Positions 1 through 6,494 of a DNA stretch of 16,922 nucleotides are shown one piece after another. The translations under genes were made by a program, and so were the position numbers. Location of the stretch: contig CALXVW010000061.1 in the NCBI GenBank assembly GCA_944392185.1, positions 1-16,922 of the forward strand, given 5' to 3'. The notes under the pieces are model-generated. The model did no database searches, was not told the DNA's origin, and saw nothing but the letters and a program-made list of their open reading frames with translations. Every line of letters begins with the position of its first letter. Within the stretch, counting starts at the first letter, position 1. Source of the stretch: an uncultured Alphaproteobacteria bacterium (GTDB lineage: Bacteria > Pseudomonadota > Alphaproteobacteria > RF32 > CAG-239).

Positions 1-35
1 ACTTAAGCCCCCTGGGCCTCAGCCGCTGCCGGCAC

Positions 36-63
36 TTGTGAGGATGTTGCAACATCCTCACAA
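36..63. repeat. 28-bp perfect palindrome
   Basis: Two 14-base arms (TTGTGAGGATGTTG and its exact reverse complement) abut with no spacer. It sits beyond the rpoA terminator, next to a GC-rich block at 7–34 that differs from the AT-rich gaps elsewhere. With no loop and no T-run it is not a standard terminator. It could be a protein-binding site or the edge of a dispersed palindromic element. Function unknown. Confidence 0.6.
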
Positions 64-69
64 ACAATT

Positions 70-112
70 AGGGACAATAAACATTGTATAGCATACTTCG
101 TTTATTGTCCCT
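70..112. repeat. stem-loop with 13-bp perfect outer stem and short inner stem
   Basis: Arms AGGGACAATAAAC (70–82) and GTTTATTGTCCCT (100–112) pair perfectly. The 17-nt loop holds a second small stem, GTAT (86–89) with ATAC (93–96). It lies downstream of rpoA and could back up the 124–142 terminator, read through from rpoA, or serve an unseen plus-strand transcript (the right arm is followed by TTT on the plus strand). Its two-level design resembles the dyads near 5646, 6205, 16623 and 16840. Confidence 0.6.
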
Positions 113-123
113 TTAATGTATAA

Positions 124-142
124 GCCCCCGAAAATCGGGAGC
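124..142 (-). terminator. probable intrinsic terminator after rpoA
   Basis: An 8-bp GC-rich stem (GCTCCCGA / TCGGGGGC on the minus strand, one G·U pair) encloses a TTT loop, 20 nt past the rpoA stop. The tract after it on the minus strand, TTATACATTAAA, is only moderately T-rich. On the plus strand the stem is followed by TTTT, so it may act both ways. It marks the end of the alpha block and implies that rplQ is not simply co-transcribed with rpoA. Confidence 0.55.
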
Positions 143-161
143 TTTTCAAAATTCTCAAAGA

Positions 162-1172
162 TTAGAAATGTTCATCACAACGACGAATCAATTCCTCAAT
201 ATTCTCTGGCGGCCAACCAGGAGTATCCATACCGAGATGGATTCCCATTTTAGCCAAAACTTCTTTGATTTCATTCAAAGACTTACGACCAAAGTTCGGG
301 GTTCTGAGCATTTCAGCTTCGGTTTTTTGAACCAAATCACCGATATAAACAATATTATCGTTTTTGAGGCAGTTAGCAGAGCGAACAGAAAGTTCAAGCT
401 CATCAACCTTTTTCAACAAATTGCGATTAAACGGCAATTCTTCCTTCTCGACCTCAACCTCAGCTTCAGGCTCATCAAAGTTAATGAACGGCTTCAACTG
501 ATCCTGCAAGATGCGAGCAGCCAAAGCGACGGCATCTTCAGGAGTAACCACGCCGTTTGTTTCAACAATCATGGTCAATTTATCATAGTCTGTAGCCTGT
601 CCGACACGAGTATTCTCAACTTTGTAAGAAACTTTACGAACCGGAGAATAAATAGCATCAACGGCGATCAATCCAATTGGAGCGTCAGCCGGCTTGTTCA
701 TAGCAGCAGGAACATAGCCTTTACCGGTTCCGACCGTCATTTCCATATTGATTTTAGCACCGGCATCAAGGTTGCAAATAACCAGATCCGGGTTCATAAT
801 CTCGACATCGTGGCCATGTTCAATCATGGCAGCGGTAACCTCGCAAGGTCCCTCTGCCTTAAGTGTCATGATCTTTTGTCCCTCACTATGGAGAGCCACC
901 GCCAAGCACTTAACATTCAAGACGATGTCTGTAACGTCTTCCCTAACACCGGGAACGACGGAAAATTCGTGCAACACGCCATCAATTTTAATACTGGTGA
1001 CGGCGCCGCCCTGCAAAGAAGATAACAAAACTCTTCTGAGAGCATTACCAAGAGTTAAGCCGAAGCCTCTTTCTAAAGGTTCAACGACGATTTTGGCTTT
1101 ATTTCCGCCCTCAAGCGGAGAAACTTCCAAATTAGTCGGTTTAATAAGTTCTTGCCAATTCTTTTGAATCAC
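162..1172 (-). CDS. rpoA: DNA-directed RNA polymerase subunit alpha
   Basis: Alpha subunit, whose dimer scaffolds assembly of beta and beta' and whose C-terminal domain contacts UP-element DNA and activators. At 336 residues it is close to the family norm (329 in E. coli). The N-terminal dimerisation domain spans about 1–230, with NALRRVLLSS at 43–52; an acidic linker (233–246) leads to the C-terminal domain, where VRSANCLK (263–270) includes the DNA-contacting Arg264. The tail TPGWPPENIEEL (317–328) is typical of Alphaproteobacteria. The start is GTG, preceded by AGAGGA at suitable spacing; the protein begins at the expected MIQKNWQELI. It is last in the rpsM-rpsK-rpoA block. rpsD, which precedes rpoA in E. 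coli, is absent here, as in other alphaproteobacteria; rplQ is not found within 161 nt downstream. Confidence 0.98.
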   Translation of the reverse strand: MIQKNWQELIKPTNLEVSPLEGGNKAKIVVEPLERGFGLTLGNALRRVLLSSLQGGAVTSIKIDGVLHEFSVVPGVREDVTDIVLNVKCLAVALHSEGQKIMTLKAEGPCEVTAAMIEHGHDVEIMNPDLVICNLDAGAKINMEMTVGTGKGYVPAAMNKPADAPIGLIAVDAIYSPVRKVSYKVENTRVGQATDYDKLTMIVETNGVVTPEDAVALAARILQDQLKPFINFDEPEAEVEVEKEELPFNRNLLKKVDELELSVRSANCLKNDNIVYIGDLVQKTEAEMLRTPNFGRKSLNEIKEVLAKMGIHLGMDTPGWPPENIEELIRRCDEHF

Positions 1173-1222
1173 GGGGGTATCCTCTTTATTACTGCATATG
1201 CAAAGTTCAGAAAAAACCAGAA

Positions 1223-1250
1223 GTTATGAGACCGTTTTAGATCTCATAAC
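1223..1250 (-). promoter_or_regulatory. 9-bp perfect hairpin between rpsK and rpoA
   Basis: Arms GTTATGAGA and TCTCATAAC enclose a 10-nt loop in the 92-nt rpsK–rpoA gap. On the minus strand the second arm is followed by TTCTGGTTTTTTC, a T-run that begins five to six nt late for a classical terminator. It could be a partial terminator or attenuator lowering rpoA expression relative to the ribosomal genes, or a processing or stability element. I did not find a clear promoter in the gap. Confidence 0.5.
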
Positions 1251-1264
1251 CGCTGGACAACAAA

Positions 1265-1657
1265 TTAGACGCGACGTCTTTTTCTCAAACGACAGCCATT
1301 ATGAGGAATAGGAGTAACATCACGGATAGTTGTGATGGTAAATCCTACGACTTGCAAAGCTCTGATAGCAGATTCTCTACCAGAACCTGGGCCTTTAACT
1401 TCGACCTCTAAAGTTTTCATACCATGCTCCTGAGCCTTCTTGCCGGCCTCTTCGGCGGCAACCTGAGCGGCATAAGGGGTAGACTTACGAGAGCCTTTAA
1501 AGCCCTGTGCACCAGAGGTAGACCAAGCAACAGTGTTGCCTTGAGCGTCAGTGATGGTTACTCTTGTATTGTTGAAAGTAGAATTAATATGTGCGACGCC
1601 TGCCGTAATATTCTTCTTTTCATTCTTTTTAACACGTTGTGTTACTGCTTTTGCCAT
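1265..1657 (-). CDS. rpsK: 30S ribosomal protein S11
   Basis: S11 is a platform protein of the small subunit near the mRNA exit region. The 130-residue product matches the family length and carries INSTFNNTRVTITDAQGN (24–41) and the C-terminal PIPHNGCR signature. ATG start with a purine-rich GGTAGG upstream. It follows rpsM by 13 nt and is probably coupled to it. One oddity: the residues after PHNGC read RLRKRRRV, where nearly all bacterial S11 proteins I know have RPPKRRRV (or KKRRV). The DNA reads cleanly through this part, with no sign of a frameshift. Confidence 0.98.
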   Translation of the reverse strand: MAKAVTQRVKKNEKKNITAGVAHINSTFNNTRVTITDAQGNTVAWSTSGAQGFKGSRKSTPYAAQVAAEEAGKKAQEHGMKTLEVEVKGPGSGRESAIRALQVVGFTITTIRDVTPIPHNGCRLRKRRRV

Positions 1658-1670
1658 TTAACAACCTACC

Positions 1671-2039
1671 TTACTTTTTCTTATTAGCGACAGTCTTGCG
1701 CTTACCTTTACGGGTACGAGCATTTTGTTTTGTACTCTGACCGCGAACGGGCAAACCTTTACGATGACGCAAACCTCTGTAGCAGCCGAGGTCCATTAAT
1801 CTTTTAATGTTAACGCCGACCTCGCGACGAAGTTCACCTTCAACAACGACATCATGATCAATGACATCACGGATTTTGGCAACTTCATCATCACTCAATT
1901 CGTGAACGCGGCGGTCAGCAGAAACTCCGGATTTTGCGCAAATGTCTTGAGCAGTTTTTCTACCGATACCATAAATATAAGTCAAAGCGACTTCAATTTT
2001 TTTGGCAGTCGGGATATTTACACCAGCTATACGAGCCAA
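1671..2039 (-). CDS. rpsM: 30S ribosomal protein S13 (TTG start)
   Basis: S13 sits in the head of the small subunit, contacting the P-site tRNA and bridging to L5. The product has 122 residues, against 118 in E. coli, with the opening MARIAGVNIP, the helix-turn-helix segment YIYGIGRKTAQDIC, the conserved LRHRKGLPVRGQ stretch and a very basic tail. The start codon is TTG: the conserved first residues leave no alternative, and GGAGA lies 6–7 nt upstream. It is the first gene of the alpha block, 163 nt after adk, with a consensus-like promoter at 2114–2141. The weak initiation codon may be offset by that strong promoter. Confidence 0.97.
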   Translation of the reverse strand: MARIAGVNIPTAKKIEVALTYIYGIGRKTAQDICAKSGVSADRRVHELSDDEVAKIRDVIDHDVVVEGELRREVGVNIKRLMDLGCYRGLRHRKGLPVRGQSTKQNARTRKGKRKTVANKKK

Positions 2040-2113
2040 GTTAACTCTCCATTTATCTAGATATTATTAATTACATTTAAAAAGTTGATCACCACTTTTC
2101 AAAATTAAGCCGG

Positions 2114-2141
2114 ATTATAGGCTAAAATTTATTTGTGTCAA
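2114..2141 (-). promoter_or_regulatory. consensus sigma-70 type promoter for rpsM-rpsK-rpoA
   Basis: The minus strand has TTGACA (2141–2136), a 16-nt spacer and TATAAT (2119–2114), both hexamers matching consensus. The predicted transcription start, near 2107, leaves a leader of about 70 nt before the rpsM TTG. It suggests that the alpha block is transcribed independently of secY-adk. The spacer is 1 nt shorter than the 17-nt optimum. Confidence 0.78.
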
Positions 2142-2202
2142 CAAAGATTTACCTTTTTTTTAGAAAAAAGTCAATTTTTCTTAAAATCGAAGTTCAAGTT
2201 TT

Positions 2203-2874
2203 CTATTTTATACCCAAAATCTCATCAATTTTTGCGGCAACAGCGGGAATAGAGCCGGTACCATCCACTGTTCTCAAGAGTCCTTTTTTCTCAAAATAAG
2301 GAATGGTTGGATAGGTTAGTGCCCGATAATTAACGAGTCGGTTCTGTACCGTAGCTCGATTGTCATCGATTCGCCGATAAAATTCGGTACCGCCGCATTT
2401 ATCACAAACGCCATAGATTTGAGGTTTCTGATATTTGTCATGATAACCTTGTCCGCACTTCATGCAGGCATAACGCCCGAGAATACGTTCCATAATAATC
2501 TCATCAGGAACCTGGATTTCAATAACGGCATCAAGCTTGATTCCTTTATCCTCAAGCATTTTTTCTAAAACTTCTGCCTGCGGCAAAGTTCTCGGAAAAC
2601 CGTCCAAAATAAAACCGTTCTTACAATCATCCTCGTCGATTCGCTTGGAAACCATGTTGATGATCATCTCATCGGTAGCAAAACCACCTTTATCCAAAAC
2701 CTCTTTTAAAGCCAAGCCCTCGGGCGTTTTTTTAGCAGCCTCGGCACGCAGCATCTCCCCCGTTGAAAGATGGCAGATGTGCGCTTTTTCTTTCAACAGG
2801 CGAGCCTGAGTACCCTTACCACACCCGGGAGCTCCGGTCAAAACCACATGAAGTCCCAAACCGTTTTTACTCAT
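2203..2874 (-). CDS. adk: adenylate kinase with four-cysteine (zinc-type) LID
   Basis: Cytosolic enzyme interconverting ATP + AMP and 2 ADP. The 223-residue protein has the P-loop GAPGCGKGT (14–22), the AMP-site STGEMLR (37–43), DGFPRT (91–96) and a long-form LID domain. In the LID, Cys137-x2-Cys140 and Cys157-x2-Cys160 form a four-Cys set that in relatives (for example Paracoccus denitrificans) binds structural zinc. The start codon overlaps the secY stop by one base (TAATG), so translation is probably coupled to secY. The secY-adk pair is the usual arrangement in this cluster. No clear intrinsic terminator follows; the 163-nt gap instead carries the rpsM promoter. Confidence 0.97.
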   Translation of the reverse strand: MSKNGLGLHVVLTGAPGCGKGTQARLLKEKAHICHLSTGEMLRAEAAKKTPEGLALKEVLDKGGFATDEMIINMVSKRIDEDDCKNGFILDGFPRTLPQAEVLEKMLEDKGIKLDAVIEIQVPDEIIMERILGRYACMKCGQGYHDKYQKPQIYGVCDKCGGTEFYRRIDDNRATVQNRLVNYRALTYPTIPYFEKKGLLRTVDGTGSIPAVAAKIDEILGIK

Positions 2875-4223
2875 TAGCGTTTCTTTCTTCCTGCCAAAGA
2901 AGCCTTTCTAATCAAAGACTCATATTGATAAGCAATTAAGTGAGATTGGATCTGAGTTACAAAATCCATTGTAACCTGAACCACGATGAGCAAGGTTGTA
3001 CCACCCAAAACAAAAGGAACAGAAAGCTTGCTGATGAGGATCTCCGGCAAGATACACAAGCCGACCAAATATACAGCTCCCAACACAGTCAAACGAGTAA
3101 TAACATAGTCAAGATAGTCAGCCGTATTTTTGCCCGGACGAATACCGGCGACAAAACCGCCATGTTTTTTAAGGTTTTCGGCTGTTTCTTCCGGATTAAA
3201 TACGATTGCGGTATAGAAGAAAGCAAAGAAAGCAATTAAAAATGCATACAATGCCAAGTACAGAGGCTGTCCGTGGCTCAACATCTGGCTCAAGTTTTGC
3301 ACCCAAACCGGACCATTTTCAGCACTCAAATTAGCAATTGTAATCGGCAACAGCAACAAAGAGCTGGCAAAAATCGGCGGGATAACACCTGTCGGGTTAA
3401 TTTTAAGCGGCAAATGAGAGCTTTCAGCAGATGCCATACGCCCCATGGCCTGGCGCTTAGGATATTGAATAATGATTTTGCGCTGAGCTCTTTCAACAAA
3501 TACGATTAAGTAAATCAAACCCAAAACCATTGCCATCAACATCAAAATAACCGGCGCAGACATAGAGCCGACACGCCCCAACTCAAAAGTCTGAGCCAAA
3601 GCACTCGGAATATTGGCAATAATACCGACCGTAATGATCAAAGAAGAACCATTACCAACACCGCGGGCTGTAATTTGCTCACCCAACCAAACGATAAACA
3701 TGGTACCACCGACCAAAGAAACAATGGTTGTAAAGCGGAAAATAAATCCGGGCATAACCACGGCAGACAATCCAGCGGATCCGGTCATACTCTCCAATCC
3801 AACAGCAATACCATAACCTTGGATAATGGTAATCAATACAGTCAGATAGCGGGTATACTGTGTTACCTTGCGATGCCCGGCCTCACCTTCTTTTTTGAGA
3901 GCCATCAAAGACGGAATCACGGATTGTCCGAGCTGGATAATGATGGATGCGGAGATGTAGGGCATAATGTTTAGAGCAAAAATGGTCATGCGCTCCAAAG
4001 CACCACCGGCAAACATATTAAACATACCCAAGATACCGCCGGAATTACGCTCAAAAATCTCCGAGAGAATATGAGGATCAATTCCCGGCAAGGGAATAAA
4101 CGTTCCCAATCTGAAAACGATTAACGCCAATACGGTAAACCATAGTCTTTTTTTGAGTTCTTCTGCTTTGCCAAAGGCCGACATATCAAGGTTGGCGGCC
4201 ATTTTCTCTGCCAGTGAAACCAT
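2874..4223 (-). CDS. secY: protein translocase subunit SecY
   Basis: Central channel of the SecYEG translocon in the inner membrane, about ten transmembrane helices. The 449 residues match the family (443 in E. coli). Recognisable blocks are AEELKKRLWF (20–29) before the first helix, FIPLPGIDP (42–50), ALNIMPYISASIIIQL (83–98), EAGHRKVTQYTRYLTV (114–129), GVGNGSS, NPTGVIPPIFASS and FNPEETAENLKKHGGF. The start at 4223 is backed by AAGGAA 6 nt upstream and by the alphaproteobacterial-style N-terminus (AEKMAANLDMSAFGKAEELKKR). Unusually, it is not next to rplO: an unrelated gene and a terminator intervene. Expression must come from the promoter of that gene or from a weak candidate at 4293–4320. 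Confidence 0.98.
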   Translation of the reverse strand: MVSLAEKMAANLDMSAFGKAEELKKRLWFTVLALIVFRLGTFIPLPGIDPHILSEIFERNSGGILGMFNMFAGGALERMTIFALNIMPYISASIIIQLGQSVIPSLMALKKEGEAGHRKVTQYTRYLTVLITIIQGYGIAVGLESMTGSAGLSAVVMPGFIFRFTTIVSLVGGTMFIVWLGEQITARGVGNGSSLIITVGIIANIPSALAQTFELGRVGSMSAPVILMLMAMVLGLIYLIVFVERAQRKIIIQYPKRQAMGRMASAESSHLPLKINPTGVIPPIFASSLLLLPITIANLSAENGPVWVQNLSQMLSHGQPLYLALYAFLIAFFAFFYTAIVFNPEETAENLKKHGGFVAGIRPGKNTADYLDYVITRLTVLGAVYLVGLCILPEILISKLSVPFVLGGTTLLIVVQVTMDFVTQIQSHLIAYQYESLIRKASLAGRKKR

Positions 4224-4260
4224 CTTTATTTCCTTAATCTATTATTTAAAACAAACAACT

Positions 4261-4278
4261 AGGACTAAAACTAGTCCT
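4261..4278 (-). promoter_or_regulatory. small hairpin in the secY leader
   Basis: A 7-bp perfect stem (AGGACTA / TAGTCCT) with a 4-nt loop lies 38 nt before the secY start. On the minus strand it is followed by AGTTGTTTGTTTT, broken by G residues, so it is at best a weak terminator of the upstream gene. On the plus strand it is followed directly by TTTT, but there is no plus-strand gene. It could be an attenuator or an mRNA stability element for secY. Confidence 0.4.
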
Positions 4279-4292
4279 TTTAAGCTAAGATA

Positions 4293-4320
4293 TTAATACA
4301 CTAAAAAATTTTTAATTCAA
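4293..4320 (-). promoter_or_regulatory. candidate promoter for secY-adk
   Basis: The minus strand has TTGAAT (4320–4315), 16 nt, then TATTAA (4298–4293), in the 147-nt gap between the unknown gene and secY. The match is moderate and the region is very AT-rich, so chance hits are likely. A promoter here is expected only if the unknown gene's transcript does not reach secY. Confidence 0.3.
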
Positions 4321-4370
4321 CAATTTTATACTTATCAGCAATAAATTATAAAATAAAAAGGCATAACGGC

Positions 4371-5525
4371 TCATTTTTGCTTTTGCCGCCACGCAGCAAT
4401 CAAACCACGGCCGTAACTATAGACATCTTGCATCAATTTCTCACCATTTTGCTTCATCAACTTAAAAACTTTGCGTTCTTTTTCATCCTGACAAACCAAA
4501 GTTTCAATTTCTGGCAAAGGAACCAATTTTTTTGATTGCTGCTTTGAATTTTTAATTCCATTTATCATGGTATTAAAAGCAAATTTTTGCAGAACTTTTC
4601 CATCCGGCGTCAGTTCTTCATCATGAAAGCCGACAAAGCCATGTTCCTTTTCATTTATAAGACACGGCCCCTCTTTCTTATCATAAGTATATTTTTGTTT
4701 AATCAAAAAACAATTACCCATAACTCCTGGAAGAAAACTTGGCTTTAGCTTAAATGGCTTGGTAGCAGCTTTTCCTAAAGCATCATTTTCCATAACAGCA
4801 TAAGTATAGGCCCGATCTTCACGCATTTTCTTATCGACATAAGTTGATAAATAATTCAAAGGACGGGGCATCTCACTATCATTTGCAGATAAAAAACTAA
4901 CAACCGTAGATTTTGAAACCCCAAGCGGACACGCCGGAGCCTGAGCCACCACCAACATCTGTCTTTGGATCAGGCCCCGCTCCTTGGCAGAATCCCCCAA
5001 CGCAGACATCTTTTGAGCCATAACGTCTTCCAATTTTAGTGCCACAAATGCACCATGGCAATGAGCCATAAATGTAATTTTACGTAAATTGGCTGAGGCC
5101 TCTTCAACATCTATCCGTTCAGTTCCCTTATTTTTGATAATCCTGGGCTCAATAACGCGTTTATAAATTTCTTCAATATAAGCAAGATCAGGCTCTTGCC
5201 CATTATTCATCGCCGCAATTTTTTCGCGCTGCTCTTGAGAATTAATCATCCCTCGGCGAACATATTCCATTTTGCGGGTTTTATTTTGCCCTCCCTTTGC
5301 AAAATTATAAGCGACACCATAAACAGGAATCCCCTTTCCAAAAACCTTATCTATCTCTTCCTGGAATCCCTTAACACTGCCATTTGCCGCTCTGGTATCC
5401 TGAGTCCCGTCCTCTCCCAAACAGACAACACAAACCTCATCGGGAGAGATCTGCTCAACCTCACACCAACCATTTAAATTTTCTTCTGTTTTATCAACCC
5501 GGCGCCCTACGCTGACAGAAGACAT
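4371..5525 (-). CDS. unrecognised cytosolic protein, alpha/beta-hydrolase-like layout, inserted between rplO and secY
   Basis: I do not recognise the family. The 384 residues have no signal peptide or membrane helix. Start: ATG at 5525 has GGAG seven nt upstream; an in-frame ATG at 5546 lacks a ribosome site and lies too close to the predicted promoter. Numbering from 5525: a hydrophobic strand and turn VCVVCLGEDGTQD (31–43), a second strand IPVYGVAYNF (66–75), a charged helical stretch (about 80–135), then KITFMAHCHGAFVAL (149–163), a strand-turn-helix resembling the GxSxG elbow of alpha/beta hydrolases but with Cys156 in the Ser place. LVVAQAPACP (191–200), VMENDALG (244–251) and EHGFVGF (294–300) could supply the later strand, acid and His. 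That triad is inference. A terminator precedes the gene and it has its own candidate promoter, so it looks like an independent insertion. No transposase or repeats flank it. Confidence 0.85.
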   Translation of the reverse strand: MSSVSVGRRVDKTEENLNGWCEVEQISPDEVCVVCLGEDGTQDTRAANGSVKGFQEEIDKVFGKGIPVYGVAYNFAKGGQNKTRKMEYVRRGMINSQEQREKIAAMNNGQEPDLAYIEEIYKRVIEPRIIKNKGTERIDVEEASANLRKITFMAHCHGAFVALKLEDVMAQKMSALGDSAKERGLIQRQMLVVAQAPACPLGVSKSTVVSFLSANDSEMPRPLNYLSTYVDKKMREDRAYTYAVMENDALGKAATKPFKLKPSFLPGVMGNCFLIKQKYTYDKKEGPCLINEKEHGFVGFHDEELTPDGKVLQKFAFNTMINGIKNSKQQSKKLVPLPEIETLVCQDEKERKVFKLMKQNGEKLMQDVYSYGRGLIAAWRQKQK

Positions 5526-5556
5526 TGTTTTTCTCCACAAAACCATAACTAAAAAG

Positions 5557-5585
5557 ATTTTACACCAAAAAACAATTTTTTACAA
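5557..5585 (-). promoter_or_regulatory. candidate promoter of the unknown gene
   Basis: The minus strand has TTGTAA (5585–5580), a 17-nt spacer and TAAAAT (5562–5557). It follows the rplO terminator and ends 31 nt before the chosen ATG, leaving room for the GGAG ribosome site. A separate TTGACA at 5607–5612 has no matching -10 at normal spacing. Confidence 0.42.
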
Positions 5586-5639
5586 AGAAAAACAAGACCT
5601 AATGGCTGTCAATTTTCAAAAATTTACAATACTTAGAAC

Positions 5640-5686
5640 AAAAAAGCGGAAAATTCACACGTCTCATCGGACACTGAATTTCCCGC
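5640..5686 (-). terminator. strong intrinsic terminator after rplO
   Basis: On the minus strand a 12-bp stem (GCGGGAAATTCA / TGAATTTTCCGC, one G·U pair) is followed directly by six T. The 17-nt loop can form a small inner stem (TGTC/GACG). It lies 28 nt past the rplO stop and is the clearest terminator in the window. It should end most S10–spc transcription, cutting secY and the alpha block off from the upstream ribosomal genes. Confidence 0.85.
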
Positions 5687-5714
5687 CTTCTGAATCTTTG
5701 CGACTAAGCGTCTG

Positions 5715-6167
5715 TTAGATAAGGTTTACCTTACCACCGGCCTTTTCAACTGCAGCAACGGCAGCTTTAGAAGCAGAGTTAACACTAACGTTAACTTTAG
5801 AGGTAACGGCACCGCGAGCCAACAAACGAACACCGTCCAAAGTCTTGCTGATGATACCTGCAGCCTGTAAAGATGCAACAGAAACATCTTCAGCATTCAG
5901 CTTACCGGCGTCAATAGCCTTTTGAATGGTATCCAAGTTAACAACGGCAAATACCTTGGCGAACGGATTCTTAAAACCACGTTTGGGCAAACGACGATAA
6001 ATCGGCATTTGTCCGCCTTCAAACCCGTTTACGGCAACACCTGAACGAGACTTCTGGCCTTTTTGACCACGGCCGGCCGTCTTGCCGGAGCCGGAGCCGA
6101 TACCGCGGGCGACACGTTTACGGTCTTTGCGAGCGCCTTGGTTATCTTTAATTTCATTAAGTTTCAT
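5715..6167 (-). CDS. rplO: 50S ribosomal protein L15
   Basis: L15 is a late-assembly large-subunit protein with a long N-terminal extension that threads into 23S rRNA. The 150-residue product (144 in E. coli) has the glycine- and arginine-rich start RVARGIGSGSGKTAGRGQKG (18–37), then NGFEGGQMPIYRRLPKRGF (47–65) and a globular C-terminal domain. The ATG is preceded by AAGGTG. It is separated from rpmD by a 139-nt gap with a long hairpin, and from secY by a terminator and an unrelated gene; both separations are unusual for this position. Confidence 0.98.
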   Translation of the reverse strand: MKLNEIKDNQGARKDRKRVARGIGSGSGKTAGRGQKGQKSRSGVAVNGFEGGQMPIYRRLPKRGFKNPFAKVFAVVNLDTIQKAIDAGKLNAEDVSVASLQAAGIISKTLDGVRLLARGAVTSKVNVSVNSASKAAVAAVEKAGGKVNLI

Positions 6168-6204
6168 TTTTCTTCACCTTAAAATTTACTAAGCGACCTT
6201 ATAA

Positions 6205-6306
6205 AACTTGATAAGTGGGCTTGCTATCAACGGATTTGAGGGCGCGGTGTACCAATTTAGTACATAAGCTCTCAAATCCGTGGATTTGAAGCCCGCTTTG
6301 CAAGTT
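6205..6306 (-). promoter_or_regulatory. 102-nt extended hairpin filling the rpmD–rplO gap
   Basis: Outer arms 6205–6222 and 6289–6306 pair over 18 positions with about two mismatches and one wobble. A perfect 11-bp stem (ACGGATTTGAG, 6230–6240, with CTCAAATCCGT, 6271–6281) lies inside, and an inner TGTAC (6248–6252) / GTACA (6260–6264) stem caps it. The base of the hairpin abuts the rpmD stop. On the minus strand the last arm runs into TTTTAT, so partial termination, mRNA processing or a translational control element for rplO are all possible. Confidence 0.7.
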
Positions 6307-6492
6307 TTACTCCTCGACTTTAACCAGATGAGCAACCTTCTTAATCATCCCGCGAACAGCAGATGTATCTTCAAGCTCAGCAGTCTTATACATCTTGTTC
6401 AATCCGAGACCGATCAAAGTAGCTCTCTGATCGGCCGGACGACCGATCGGGCTTTTAATTTGGGTAACTTTAATTGTTTTCTTATTAGCCAT
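6307..6492 (-). CDS. rpmD: 50S ribosomal protein L30
   Basis: Small large-subunit protein. The 61 residues (59 in E. coli) include the typical IKVTQIKSPIGRPADQRATL (8–27) and LGLNKMYKTAELEDTSAVRGM regions. It follows rpsE with a 2-nt gap, so it is surely co-translated with it. The ORF ends exactly where the long intergenic hairpin begins. Confidence 0.97.
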   Translation of the reverse strand: MANKKTIKVTQIKSPIGRPADQRATLIGLGLNKMYKTAELEDTSAVRGMIKKVAHLVKVEE

Positions 6493-6494
6493 AA

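Noticed and set aside
1..55. Short minus-strand open frame from ATG at 55 to the window edge as the start of rplQ
   Set aside because: Its translation does not resemble the conserved L17 N-terminus (MRH-type) and no ribosome site is placed for it.
168..1025. 285-codon plus-strand open frame opposite rpoA
   Set aside because: It is antisense to a certain gene, has no domain pattern I recognise and no ribosome site or promoter; it is a by-product of codon use in rpoA.
2155..2185. AT-only inverted repeat after adk as a terminator
   Set aside because: The stem is A/T runs only, and on the minus strand it is followed by A rather than T; likely a composition effect.
5526..5546. Upstream ATG (5546) as the start of the unknown gene
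   Set aside because: No ribosome site precedes it, while GGAG is well placed for the ATG at 5525.
5607..5612. Perfect TTGACA upstream of the unknown gene
   Set aside because: The hexamer at 16–18 nt spacing is TTCTTT-like, not a -10; the TTGTAA/TAAAAT pair is a better candidate.
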